Below are positions 1-7,614 of a DNA stretch of 64,000 bases, one piece after another; the first letter of the stretch is position 1; every line of letters begins with the position of its first letter. Location of the stretch: NCBI RefSeq assembly GCF_009727155.1, contig NZ_WNWM01000002.1:6014001-6078000 (forward strand). The letters run 5' to 3'. Origin of the DNA: Pseudoduganella dura. Its GTDB lineage: Bacteria > Pseudomonadota > Gammaproteobacteria > Burkholderiales > Burkholderiaceae_D. A program made the position numbers and the translations under genes. The notes beneath the pieces are model-generated. The model made no database searches, was not told the origin of the DNA, and was given only the letters and a program-made list of their open reading frames with translations.

Positions 1-187
1 GGCCGGCGAACGCCAGCGACAACGCCAGCGCGGCACCGATCCGGAGCGGCGCCGCCAGCCACCCGAGGCCTTCGGTGGCCGCGAAGAAGCGGTTCCAGAA
101 CGCCATGTTGAATACGGCGACCGTGTACACCGATACCGCGATCGGCATTGTCACCGCCCTGACTCCCATCGACTGCCTTGCCTTCAC
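1..187 (-). CDS. Probable lipid A phosphoethanolamine transferase, N-terminal part only (cut by window edge)
   Basis: Only about 62 N-terminal residues are inside the window. They read as a short basic start, a first membrane helix (around VYTVAVFNMAFWNRFF) and the beginning of a second (LRIGAALALSLAFAG). This hydrophobic pattern, with Asn and an aromatic pair at the end of helix 1, resembles the membrane domain of EptA/PmrC enzymes, which add phosphoethanolamine to lipid A. The catalytic periplasmic domain is outside, so the call rests on the N-terminus and on context: it lies directly downstream of a two-component system on the same strand, as pmrC/eptA genes often do. A GTG at 187 or an ATG at 169 could be the start. 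Another polytopic membrane protein cannot be excluded. Confidence 0.45.
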   Translation of the reverse strand, partial: MKARQSMGVRAVTMPIAVSVYTVAVFNMAFWNRFFAATEGLGWLAAPLRIGAALALSLAFAG

Positions 188-313
188 CTTGATCCCCGCA
201 TGAACTTGCGTCGGTGGACCTCCACCGTATTCGCGGGCCCAGACTAGCGGGGGGATGTCGAGGAAAAGTCGTTGGAAGGAAAAGCCCGGCGCCGGCGATG
301 GCGCCGTGCCGCT

Positions 314-1636
314 TCAGCGGCGGGCGGGTGGGAACCGCAGCTCGGCGAGGGTGCCGCTGCCGGGATTGGACGATATCGTGAGAGTCCATCCGAAGCGCTC
401 GCAGATACGGCGCGTCAGGAACAGCCCCAGGCCCTGGCCGCCGCCCTGTTTCGTCGAATCGCGCAAGGCCTGCGTATAGCGGCGCGCGGCCGCGACCGTG
501 TCGAAGCCGGCGCCATTGTCCTGGATGCTCAGGCAGTGGTCGGCCAGCGTGACTGTGATGGCGCCTTCGTGGCTGTTCTCCGCCGCGTTGCGCAGCAGGT
601 TGCCGACCACGATGCGGGCGATCGCTTCGGGACATTCCACCCATAGCGGCTGCAGCTCCGCGACGACGAAGCTCGCCTGCGCGCCTTGTAGCAGGTGTTC
701 GTGGTCATCGACGAGAACCGCGGCAAGCGAGTCCAGGCGGATTGCCTCGACCGGCGCCCTGGCCTCCGCTTCGCGCGACAGGAAGAGCAGCGCCGCCATG
801 ATCTCGGTCAGGTTCCTCGTGGTGGACTCGATCCGTTCCAGGGGACGCCGGGCACCGGGCGGCAGCTCGTACAGCTTCAGCACATCGACGGCGCCGGCGA
901 TGACCGCGATCGGGGTGCGGAATTCGTGGCTCGCCTGATCCAGCAGGCTGCGCTCGCGTTCGATGAAGCGTTCCACGCGCTCGAGGTGGCGATTGACCAG
1001 GACGGCGATATCGTGCAGCTCGCGCAGCGCGAAATCGGTTTGCAGCCGCTGGGATGGCTGCTCCGGATCGAGCCCCTCCATCCGTCGCGCCAGCGACTGG
1101 ATCGGCTGGTTCATGCTGTGGTAAAGCCACAGGACGGAGCACAGGATCATCAGGCCGCTCAGTATCGCGATCAGGACGCTGACCATCGCCGTCATGTTCT
1201 GATAGTCCTCCAGCTCGGTGATGTCGACGGCCATGACGATGCGCCCGTCGCCGGCGGGCGTGACAAGGACCGCATGGCTGCGGTCGCTGTCGTAGGCGTC
1301 CATGTCGTGCTCGTCGTAATAACCGGGTTCGAGACTGGCGAAGTAGGGCGGCATATCGCCCGGCAGCGTCGTGCCGCGCAGGTTCCAGCCCCGCACCAGT
1401 CCGCTGGTGGGGAGATGGTGCCCGGCGGGACGCGAGTCGCCGTCGGCCAGGTACTGGTTGGTGCTGGACTGCAGGAGATCGCGCCAGATCGGATGGACGA
1501 TCAGCTGCTGGCTCAGGTTTCCCTGGATGGTCAGTCCGGCGCCCAGTACCAGGCCGAACAGCAGGAACAGCATGGCGATCTTGCGGCGCAGGCCGGGTGT
1601 GCGCCGGCCGCTCCCGCGCGGCGCGCGCTCAGTCAT
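314..1636 (-). CDS. Membrane sensor histidine kinase
   Basis: A 440-residue sensor kinase. A transmembrane helix at about 18-38 and a second at about 150-172 enclose a roughly 110-residue periplasmic domain rich in acidic residues and Tyr. A HAMP-like linker follows, then the HisKA domain with phospho-accepting His237 in SHEFRTPIAVIAG, the N box (NLLRNAAENS), G1 (DNGAG) and a glycine-rich lid (GGGQGLGLFL). It overlaps the preceding response regulator gene by 8 bp, so the pair is translationally coupled. The downstream partial gene resembles eptA and the upstream gene encodes MipA, so sensing of envelope damage, cations or cationic peptides is a reasonable inference. The true signal cannot be read from the sequence. 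Confidence 0.9.
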   Translation of the reverse strand: MTERAPRGSGRRTPGLRRKIAMLFLLFGLVLGAGLTIQGNLSQQLIVHPIWRDLLQSSTNQYLADGDSRPAGHHLPTSGLVRGWNLRGTTLPGDMPPYFASLEPGYYDEHDMDAYDSDRSHAVLVTPAGDGRIVMAVDITELEDYQNMTAMVSVLIAILSGLMILCSVLWLYHSMNQPIQSLARRMEGLDPEQPSQRLQTDFALRELHDIAVLVNRHLERVERFIERERSLLDQASHEFRTPIAVIAGAVDVLKLYELPPGARRPLERIESTTRNLTEIMAALLFLSREAEARAPVEAIRLDSLAAVLVDDHEHLLQGAQASFVVAELQPLWVECPEAIARIVVGNLLRNAAENSHEGAITVTLADHCLSIQDNGAGFDTVAAARRYTQALRDSTKQGGGQGLGLFLTRRICERFGWTLTISSNPGSGTLAELRFPPARR

Positions 1637-2327
1637 TGGAGCCGGCCAGCCGATAGCCGCTGCCGGCGATCGTCCTGATCAGCTTGGACGCTGACCCGCC
1701 GTCGACCGCCTTGCGCAGCATGTGCATATGCGAGCGCAGCACGTCGTGATCCGGCACGTTGTCGTTCCAGACCAGGGCCTCGAGTTCTTCGCGCCGTACC
1801 AAGTTGGGGGACTTGCGCATCAGGTATTCGAGCAGCCGCCGCCGTACCGGCGTCATCGGGATGCTTTTGCCGGCGCGCGTCACCGCCAGCGTCTCGAGAT
1901 TGAAGCACAGGTCGGCAACTTCCAGTGTCCGGGCTTCGGCGTGCGCGCCGCGCGAGCGCTGCACCAGCACCTGCAGGCGTATTTCGAGCTCCGGCAGCGC
2001 CACCGGCTTGACGACATAGTCGTCTGCGCCGGTGACGAACCCCAGCATCTTGTCTTCGAGCTGGTCCTTCGCCGTCACGAGGATGACCGGAATCCGCGAT
2101 TTCTCGTGCTTGCGCAACCGTTCCAGCATCGTGATGCCGTCCATCCGGGGCATCATCCAGTCGAGAACGATCGCGTCGTAATGGTTGATGGCGAGCAGGC
2201 CGAGCGCGGACTCGCCGTCGGGCGCGGCATCCGGATCGTGGCCGCAGGCTTCCAGGTAATCGTAGAAGTTGGCAGCCAGTGCGGTGTTGTCCTCGATGAT
2301 GAGAATGCTCAGTGCCTGCTTGACCAT
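1629..2327 (-). CDS. OmpR/PhoB-family response regulator
   Basis: A 232-residue two-domain regulator. The receiver domain (about 8-120) has the acidic pocket E12/D13, phospho-acceptor D56 in AIVLDWMMPRMDG, a conserved Thr (LVTAKD) and Lys (VVKPVALPE). The C-terminal winged helix (about 135-230) ends in the typical RTIAGSGYRLAG. Its 3' end overlaps the start of the kinase gene by 8 bp and both run leftwards, so this is a normal regulator-kinase pair. The MipA gene lies 93 bp upstream on the same strand and the eptA-like gene follows the kinase; both are plausible targets, although no binding site was identified. Confidence 0.93.
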   Translation of the reverse strand: MVKQALSILIIEDNTALAANFYDYLEACGHDPDAAPDGESALGLLAINHYDAIVLDWMMPRMDGITMLERLRKHEKSRIPVILVTAKDQLEDKMLGFVTGADDYVVKPVALPELEIRLQVLVQRSRGAHAEARTLEVADLCFNLETLAVTRAGKSIPMTPVRRRLLEYLMRKSPNLVRREELEALVWNDNVPDHDVLRSHMHMLRKAVDGGSASKLIRTIAGSGYRLAGSND

Positions 2328-2420
2328 AGCGTCCGGCGCCAGCGCGCGGTTGGGTTTTTCGAAGTGGGCCAGTATCGCATCAAATCCCTGCGGGAAGTGT
2401 GCTCGACCGGCCCGGCGGCA

Positions 2421-3236
2421 TCAGAAGCCGCGTGACACGCCGATGAATGCCGACACGGCACCATCCTTGTCCTTTTCGACCAGCGGGCTGTCCGAGATCT
2501 TTCCAGGCAGTTTCTTGTACGAGATATTGCCGATGAACGCCCAGCGTCCCGCGAAGGGGTGCATGACATCGACGCCGATGCGCGGCACGGTTGCGCTGCC
2601 GGGCTTGTAGTCGACCACGCCGCGCGCAACTTCCTCCGGCAGGGTGCCGTAGTAATAATTGGCGAGCTTTTTCGAAAGATGGGCGATACCGACATGCGGC
2701 GAGATGCGGGTTTTTCCCCATTGGTAGGGATAGGCGTACTTCACCCCGGCTTCATGGCCCTTGCTGGCGCCGGTGACATCGCCCTTGATCTCCAGTTCGA
2801 GCTCGCCCATGGCGCCGCGCCAGGTCGCCGCCAGGCCCACGTCCAGGCCGTCGTCGCGGTCTTCGAGGAGCGCCTGGTTGACGCCCCGCTCGGCAAGTTC
2901 GGCTCGGGCGAAATCGTCCCGGTCGATGCCGTCCATGCGCGCCGAGAGGAGCGCGTCGAGCGAGAATCCGCTGCCCTGCAGCAGGTGCGCGCCGCCGCTG
3001 ATGCCGCGCCAGAAAAAACGCTCGCCCTGGTAGCTCACCAGCGGGAACGGGGTGATGCGCGTGTCTTCGCCTGCGTACACGCTGCTGGAAACGGCCGTGC
3101 CGATGCCCAGGCCCCAGCGCGGGCCCTGGGCCTGCTGGGATGGGCCGGTGGCGCCCGTGGGCGAACCGGACTGCTGGGCATTGGCGCCGCTGGCTACAGC
3201 CAGCAGGAAGATGAACGAAAAAGAGCAACGCTTCAT
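2421..3236 (-). CDS. MipA/OmpV family outer-membrane protein
   Basis: A 271-residue protein with a clean signal peptide (MKRCSFSFIFLLAVASGANA, cut before QQSG). The mature part alternates polar and aromatic residues like a beta-barrel and ends in Phe, the usual outer-membrane sorting residue. It carries MipA/OmpV features: an early YAGEDTRITPFPLVSYQGERFFWRG segment, a central SKGHEAGVKYAYPYQ block and the GVSRGF end. MipA was named as a scaffold linking the lytic transglycosylase MltA to PBP1b; other members are porin-like. Such genes are often placed next to two-component systems, as here. An in-frame extension upstream to about 3881 exists but lacks coding character; the signal peptide fixes the start. 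Confidence 0.85.
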   Translation of the reverse strand: MKRCSFSFIFLLAVASGANAQQSGSPTGATGPSQQAQGPRWGLGIGTAVSSSVYAGEDTRITPFPLVSYQGERFFWRGISGGAHLLQGSGFSLDALLSARMDGIDRDDFARAELAERGVNQALLEDRDDGLDVGLAATWRGAMGELELEIKGDVTGASKGHEAGVKYAYPYQWGKTRISPHVGIAHLSKKLANYYYGTLPEEVARGVVDYKPGSATVPRIGVDVMHPFAGRWAFIGNISYKKLPGKISDSPLVEKDKDGAVSAFIGVSRGF

Positions 3237-3415
3237 TGAGTGACCTATTGTATGGAAGGTTATTGGTGACGTGGGCAGTCTGCATCCAACAAAGACAAGC
3301 ACCACCCGCATGCGTACTATGGCGCGATGCATGTCGTTGGAATGTCGCCGGACCGACATGGCGGGAGCGCACACCGATCCGGAACCGGCAGCGGCAGGCG
3401 CCGCGGAACGGGGCA

Positions 3416-4054
3416 TCAAGCCCTGGCCCGCCTGCGACGGATCAGCCACTCGGCCAGCATCAGGTTGGGCATCCAGCACAGGAACGAGATGGCCTGGTAG
3501 CCCGTGATGAAGGGCAGTTCGAATATGCCGAGGATCGCCAGGTAGACCCGTAGCGTGACGGCGGCGAGGGTCAGCGCGAACGAGCGGACCATCCATGCCC
3601 GGTGTTCGCCGATGTCGCCGTGCACTGCGCGGTACCATGCCAGCCCCGTGGAGCCGAGCCAGGCAAGCGCCAGGCTTCCGAATCCCATCACCGTCGGGAT
3701 GCCTGTCGAAGCCCCCGCTGCCAGTACGAGGCCCGAGACGCCCCCGGCCATGCAGCCCAGGACATAGACCCTGCCCATCCAGCGGTGCAGGGCGGCACGG
3801 CGCGCGCGCAGCTTCCTTGAAAACTGGGTGGGCCCCAGCAGCAGCGCGGTGGCGGCCGATCCGGCATGCACCACCAGCCATGGGCTGACAAAGCGGTTCG
3901 CCCCGATTTGCTCCGGTATTTCCGGAGCCGCGCCGAGATACCTGTACGAGACCAGGGCAACCGCCACGGACAGCAGGGTCGTGAGGGCGAACAGCCAGGC
4001 GGGTACCAGGCTGGTTCGGTGGGTTGTCGCTGGCGGTCTTGCAATATGCGTCAT
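3416..4054 (-). CDS. DUF2306 family membrane protein
   Basis: A 212-residue integral membrane protein with about six hydrophobic segments. The block VHAGSAATALLLGPTQF, the basic loop RKLRARRAALHRWMGRVYV and the later GEHRAWMVRSFALTLAAVTLRVY segment are characteristic of DUF2306, a widespread cytochrome-b561-like membrane family without a defined reaction. The conserved His residues in the first helix, the RW loop and the HRAWM motif could bind haem, which is inference from helix placement. It is divergent from the YcaC-like hydrolase and separated from mipA by 179 bp, so it is probably a single gene. The C-terminus is a basic tail (RRRRARA). Confidence 0.8.
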   Translation of the reverse strand: MTHIARPPATTHRTSLVPAWLFALTTLLSVAVALVSYRYLGAAPEIPEQIGANRFVSPWLVVHAGSAATALLLGPTQFSRKLRARRAALHRWMGRVYVLGCMAGGVSGLVLAAGASTGIPTVMGFGSLALAWLGSTGLAWYRAVHGDIGEHRAWMVRSFALTLAAVTLRVYLAILGIFELPFITGYQAISFLCWMPNLMLAEWLIRRRRARA

Positions 4055-4409
4055 GAAGATTCCCTTCGTTGTTGGCTGTTGGTTGCGTTCAGGGGAGCGC
4101 CGCGCCAGTCAAGGGCCGCGGCACGTCTCACGCAGGCGCACTGTAGGCCGGTGCTGTCGTCGGAATGTTGCCGGGGGTGGTGCCCCTGCGAAAAGCCTCC
4201 CCCTGGAAGACAAGCCGGTTATTCGATGCGGAACTGCCGATACGCATCGGCGAGGCCCGGCGATCAGTTCGGACTGTCCGGCGCAAGACGGGTCAGTGCC
4301 ATGCGCGACCTGCCATGGCACCATCTTTTCACGGGGGACAGGCGGCGTTGCCGCCCGCTCCCGGTCTTTCCCCAACGCGCACGAGCGCCACATCCACGAG
4401 GAGTCCTAC
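4055..4409. other. Divergent intergenic region of 355 bp
   Basis: This stretch separates the leftward DUF2306 gene from the rightward YcaC-like gene and must hold both promoters. I see no convincing -35/-10 pair, no repeat element and no small gene with a ribosome binding site. A short GC-rich dyad (ggcggcgttgccgcc, about 4341-4355) lies near the right end. A good Shine-Dalgarno sequence (gaggag, 4398-4403) belongs to the hydrolase. Confidence 0.5.
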
Positions 4410-5051
4410 ATGCCCAAGACCGGTCTTTCCGCACTGCTTCGCCCCGAAGACAGCATCGTCGTGCTCATCGACCACCAGCCCTACCAGTTCGCGAACCTGC
4501 ACAGCCACGAACCCACCATGATCGTCAATAACGTGGTCGGGCTGGCCAAGGCCGCGAAGGTGTTTGGCGTCCCGACCATTCTTACCACGGTGATCGAAGA
4601 CCGTGGCGGCAACCTGATCAAGGGGCTGCAGGACGTGTTCCCCGACCAGAAGCCGATCGACCGTACCTTCATCAACACCTGGCAAGACCCGAATGTGACC
4701 GACCTCGTGAAAAGGAGCGGCCGCAAACAGCTCATCCTGGCGGCGCTGTGGACCGAGATCTGCCTGGCCATGCCCGCGATCCAGGCGCTGGACGAAGGCT
4801 ACGACGTGTTCATCGTGACCGATGCGTCGGGCGGCGTTTCGGCCGAAGCGCACGACATGGCGGTGCGCCGGCTGGTGCAGGCCGGCGCGGTGCCGATCAC
4901 CTGGATGGCAGTGATCTCCGAATGGCAGCGCGACTGGGCGCGCGTGGAGTCGGCAGCCGAGCTTTCGGGCGTCGTCCTGGAACACGGCGGCGCGAGTGGC
5001 GTCGCGCTGGCCTGGGAGCTGCAGCTGCTGCAATCGGCGGCCCGGGCCTAG
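4410..5051 (+). CDS. YcaC-like cysteine hydrolase (isochorismatase superfamily)
   Basis: A 213-residue protein that matches the YcaC branch of isochorismatase-like hydrolases over its full length. Asp21 (VVLIDHQ) and Cys118 (WTEICLAMPAIQAL) are the expected catalytic Asp and nucleophile, and the cis-peptide region before the Cys is conserved. FINTWQDPNV is also typical of YcaC. The family has the fold of N-carbamoylsarcosine amidohydrolases, but its natural substrate is unknown. The start at 4410 has a Shine-Dalgarno gaggag 7 bp upstream; the frame is open further upstream but not coding-like. Homologues are commonly stress-induced and sit beside LysR/AraC regulators; here an AraC gene is convergent, 38 bp away. 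Confidence 0.85.
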   Translation: MPKTGLSALLRPEDSIVVLIDHQPYQFANLHSHEPTMIVNNVVGLAKAAKVFGVPTILTTVIEDRGGNLIKGLQDVFPDQKPIDRTFINTWQDPNVTDLVKRSGRKQLILAALWTEICLAMPAIQALDEGYDVFIVTDASGGVSAEAHDMAVRRLVQAGAVPITWMAVISEWQRDWARVESAAELSGVVLEHGGASGVALAWELQLLQSAARA

Positions 5052-5089
5052 CCCCTGTGCCGGACGCAGCATGCTTGCCCCGCGCCCGC

Positions 5090-5962
5090 CTAGCCGAGGC
5101 GATCCCTGCGCCAGGCCGACGGGGTCGCGCCCGTCAGCTTGCGAAAGGTCCTGCCGAAATGGACGGCGTCCGCGAAGCCGGTCGCTTCGGCCACGTCCTC
5201 GAGGGAACCGCGGGTGCCGAGCAACAGCGCCTTGGCGCGCTCGATGCGCGCCTGCAGCTGCCATTTGTAGGGCGCCAGGCCGGTCGACGCCTTGAATGCC
5301 CGGTGATAGTGGGATTGGGACAGGCCGGCCAGGTTCGCCAGCGTCGCCAGGTCCACCCTGGAGGGCAGGCTTGCTTCCAGGAAGTCCAGCGCGTCGCTCA
5401 ACTGCAACGGCGACAGCCTGGCCGGGCCCCTGACTGGGGTTCGGTTGCCGCGAAACAGCCGGATCGCGATCGAGGTCACGAGCGCGTCGCCGTACAACTG
5501 CGTGGACGGATCCGGATCGCTCACCGCCTCCGCAAGCAAGCCGATGAGTGCGCAGATCCCCTCGTCGGTGAACCGCAGCCGGGGCGTGTTCGCAAGGTCG
5601 TGCTGTACCCCGATCGCGCAGCGCTCGCCGAGCGCACCGATATCGAAGCACAGGTTGACGTCGCGCGCGTAGCGAACGTCGTCGCTGTATCCCCACAGTT
5701 CCATCCCCGCGGGTGTGAAGTGCATCTGGCGCGGCCGGTAGTCGATCGGGCAGGGCGCATCGCCGCGCAGCCGCGGCTCGCAGCGGCCTTCGCCCACTTC
5801 GTCCAGGAGCATGCCCAGCCGCGACTGGTCATCGTGCGCCAGCTGGTGCAGCACCCGGCCGGTACCGAAAAACTCGGTGATCACGACGGCGACCCCATTC
5901 CAGGTGCGGTCGATGCTCGTCACATTGAACAGGTTCTCCGGAAGTGCAATCTGGTTTGCCAT
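5090..5962 (-). CDS. AraC-family transcriptional regulator
   Basis: A 290-residue regulator. The C-terminal 100 residues form the AraC DNA-binding domain: first helix-turn-helix VDLATLANLAGLSQSHYHRAF, the linking segment GLAPYKWQLQARIERAKALL, and the second helix-turn-helix SLEDVAEATGFADAVHFGRTF followed by RKLTGATPSAWRR. The N-terminal 180 residues have the look of the effector domain found in regulators next to oxidoreductases and hydrolases, with no recognisable ligand motif. The start at the ATG at 5962 is chosen because protein-like sequence begins there; the ribosome binding site is poor, so the exact start is uncertain. It is convergent with the YcaC-like gene and may control it or the quinone oxidoreductase upstream. 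Confidence 0.88.
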   Translation of the reverse strand: MANQIALPENLFNVTSIDRTWNGVAVVITEFFGTGRVLHQLAHDDQSRLGMLLDEVGEGRCEPRLRGDAPCPIDYRPRQMHFTPAGMELWGYSDDVRYARDVNLCFDIGALGERCAIGVQHDLANTPRLRFTDEGICALIGLLAEAVSDPDPSTQLYGDALVTSIAIRLFRGNRTPVRGPARLSPLQLSDALDFLEASLPSRVDLATLANLAGLSQSHYHRAFKASTGLAPYKWQLQARIERAKALLLGTRGSLEDVAEATGFADAVHFGRTFRKLTGATPSAWRRDRLG

Positions 5963-6089
5963 GGGAAGGACCGGGAAGTGGGTTGATAACGATTGTAGGT
6001 GCGCTGTTGCCGGGAAGGCAATAAGGCATTCGAAAGGGCCGGGCCGCCCGAACGGCGGCGTTCGGCCAGGCAAACACGTTTCGACGCGT

Positions 6090-7085
6090 TCATGCCCGAG
6101 GCTGTCGAGCATCCGCATGCGCCGGCGGAACGACGGCGATGGCGATTTTTCCACGTAGCCCGCTGTCACGACTTTCGAGTCGCGCATGTGCAAGAGGAAT
6201 GTCGGCCAACGAATACGTCGCGCCGACATGGGGGCGAAGCTGGCCGCGTTCGACCAGCGCGCCGAGTTCATCGAGCTTGCCGCGATTCTGTCGTGTGAAC
6301 ACGAAGTGATAACTCGCGTTCTTGCCCCAGGCTTGCACGAGGTTCTGTGGCTGCGCCGTGTCGACGATCGTGACGACCCGGCCCAGCTGGGCAAGCACGT
6401 CGGGCGCACGGGAAAGGGTGTCGCCACCGATGGTGTCGAAGATGACGTCGACGCCTTCGCCTGCTGTCTCACGCATGACGACTTCGACATGGTCTTCGTT
6501 CCGGTAGTCGATGACGACATCGGCGCCGAGGCCGCGCACGAATTCGAACTGCTCCGAACGGGCAGTCGTGAATACCCTCGCGCCGATGGCCTTCGCAACC
6601 TGGATCGCCACGTGGCCCACGCCACCCGCGCCGCCGTGTATGAGAATGCTTTCTCCTGCGCGAAGTTGCGCCCGCACGGCGAGCGCTTCCCATGCCGTTC
6701 CTCCAACCAGGGTCAGGCTCGCGGCTTCGAGATGGCTCAGCGAAGCGGGCTTCTTCCCGACGATGCTTTCGTCGGCGACGTGGTACTCGGCATAGCTTCC
6801 CGGACCATCGAAAATCCGGGGCGTGTACCAGACCTCGTCGCCCGGGACGAAGGCCGTCACGCCCGCGCCGACTTCCTCGACCACACCGGAAACATCGTGT
6901 CCGGTAATGGCGGGGAGGGGCACATGGTCCCGGTAATCCCCGCGGCGTACCTGGTAGTCCAGGGGGTTGATGGACGTGGCATGCACCCGGACGAGAACCT
7001 GTCCTGCGCCAGGTGCCGGCCTGGGCACGTCGCGAAGCTCGAATGCGTCCGGACCGCCGAAACTGTTGAGTGTGATCGCTTTCAT
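6090..7085 (-). CDS. NADPH:quinone oxidoreductase-like zinc-type alcohol dehydrogenase (MDR superfamily)
   Basis: A 331-residue medium-chain dehydrogenase/reductase. The GroES-like catalytic domain (about 1-125, [17 protein letters not shown]) is followed by a Rossmann domain with the NADPH-binding loop [19 protein letters not shown] (about 150-170). The cysteines that bind zinc in alcohol dehydrogenases are absent, which places it with quinone oxidoreductases and related enone reductases. A Shine-Dalgarno gagg lies 6 bp before the ATG. A perfect 20-bp palindrome 25 bp upstream matches the operator of the adjacent ArsR gene, so it is very likely repressed by ArsR. Detoxification of quinones or other electrophiles is inferred. 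Confidence 0.88.
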   Translation of the reverse strand: MKAITLNSFGGPDAFELRDVPRPAPGAGQVLVRVHATSINPLDYQVRRGDYRDHVPLPAITGHDVSGVVEEVGAGVTAFVPGDEVWYTPRIFDGPGSYAEYHVADESIVGKKPASLSHLEAASLTLVGGTAWEALAVRAQLRAGESILIHGGAGGVGHVAIQVAKAIGARVFTTARSEQFEFVRGLGADVVIDYRNEDHVEVVMRETAGEGVDVIFDTIGGDTLSRAPDVLAQLGRVVTIVDTAQPQNLVQAWGKNASYHFVFTRQNRGKLDELGALVERGQLRPHVGATYSLADIPLAHARLESRDSGLRGKIAIAVVPPAHADARQPRA

Positions 7086-7110
7086 TCCATCCTCATTTCG
7101 TTAAAAAGGT

Positions 7111-7130
7111 ATATCGAGAATTCTCGATAT
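7111..7130. promoter_or_regulatory. ArsR operator in front of the quinone oxidoreductase gene
   Basis: A perfect 20-bp palindrome, ATATCGAGAATTCTCGATAT, lies 25 bp upstream of the oxidoreductase ATG. The same outer half-sites (ATATCG...CGATAT) occur at 7460-7479 in the arsR promoter, which identifies both as sites for the same repressor. On the minus strand a weak -35 (TTGCCC, about 7142-7137) and a GATATA -10 would place the operator over the promoter core, as expected for repression. Confidence 0.75.
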
Positions 7131-7147
7131 TATGGGGCAAAAAAAAT

Positions 7148-7450
7148 TTACAAGTCTTTGCCGATGAGTTCGGCCAACGCACCGAGCGCTTCCTCGTTCC
7201 GCTTGTAGTAGGTCCACTGGCCGATGCGTTGTACTTCGACCAGGCCAGCTCTCTGCAAGGTTGCAAGATAGCCGGAGACTGTCGACTGCGACAATCCGAC
7301 ACCCTCCTGGATACTGCTGACGCAGACGCCCACCGTGTGCACATCCCCTTCGTCCTGTGGGGGAAAATTGTTCACCGGATCCTTCAACCGTTTCAGGATG
7401 TCGAGACGGGTACGGTTCGAGAGCGCCTTGAATACTTCGAGTAAGTCCAT
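7148..7450 (-). CDS. ArsR/SmtB-family repressor
   Basis: A 100-residue winged-helix regulator. The pattern is VFKALSNRTRLDILKRL (helices 1-2), a loop, the recognition helix in GVGLSQSTVSGYLATLQRAGLV, and a wing ending in WTYYKRNEE. The metal-binding ELCVCDL motif of ArsR is replaced by GVCVSSIQ, leaving one cysteine, Cys43, at the sensor position. Members with this arrangement next to reductases respond to reactive electrophiles rather than metals; for this protein that is inference. It shares a strand with the oxidoreductase gene 62 bp downstream. There is no ribosome binding site: the ATG lies only 6 nt after a TATAAT box, so translation is probably leaderless. Confidence 0.92.
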   Translation of the reverse strand: MDLLEVFKALSNRTRLDILKRLKDPVNNFPPQDEGDVHTVGVCVSSIQEGVGLSQSTVSGYLATLQRAGLVEVQRIGQWTYYKRNEEALGALAELIGKDL

Positions 7451-7456
7451 CAGTCA

Positions 7457-7484
7457 ATTATATCGAGATTTCGCGATATGTCAA
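7457..7484 (-). promoter_or_regulatory. Consensus sigma-70 promoter of arsR with operator as spacer
   Basis: On the minus strand, TTGACA (7484-7479) and TATAAT (7462-7457) are both perfect consensus hexamers with a 16-bp spacer. The imperfect palindrome ATATCGCGAAATCTCGATAT (7479-7460) fills the spacer, so repressor and RNA polymerase would compete directly. Transcription should start about 7 nt after the -10 box, at the A of the arsR ATG (7450), giving a leaderless mRNA. Confidence 0.8.
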
Positions 7485-7614
7485 GCTGACGTCCGACCGG
7501 GCAATACCGATATATGAACGTTCCACGTATTTCGACAAGGTGACATTTGGCGAGTTTTGCCATGCGAGTCGTCCTGTAAAGTGCGGGTTTCACGTTATTG
7601 GAAGGCGCTTGCGG

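Noticed and set aside
5963..6706. N-terminal extension of the AraC regulator
   Set aside because: It overlaps the oxidoreductase gene in another frame and has Ser/Arg-rich, non-protein-like composition.
7131..7147. Poly-A/T stretch after arsR as a terminator
   Set aside because: No GC-rich stem precedes it; it is more likely part of the promoter region of the oxidoreductase gene.
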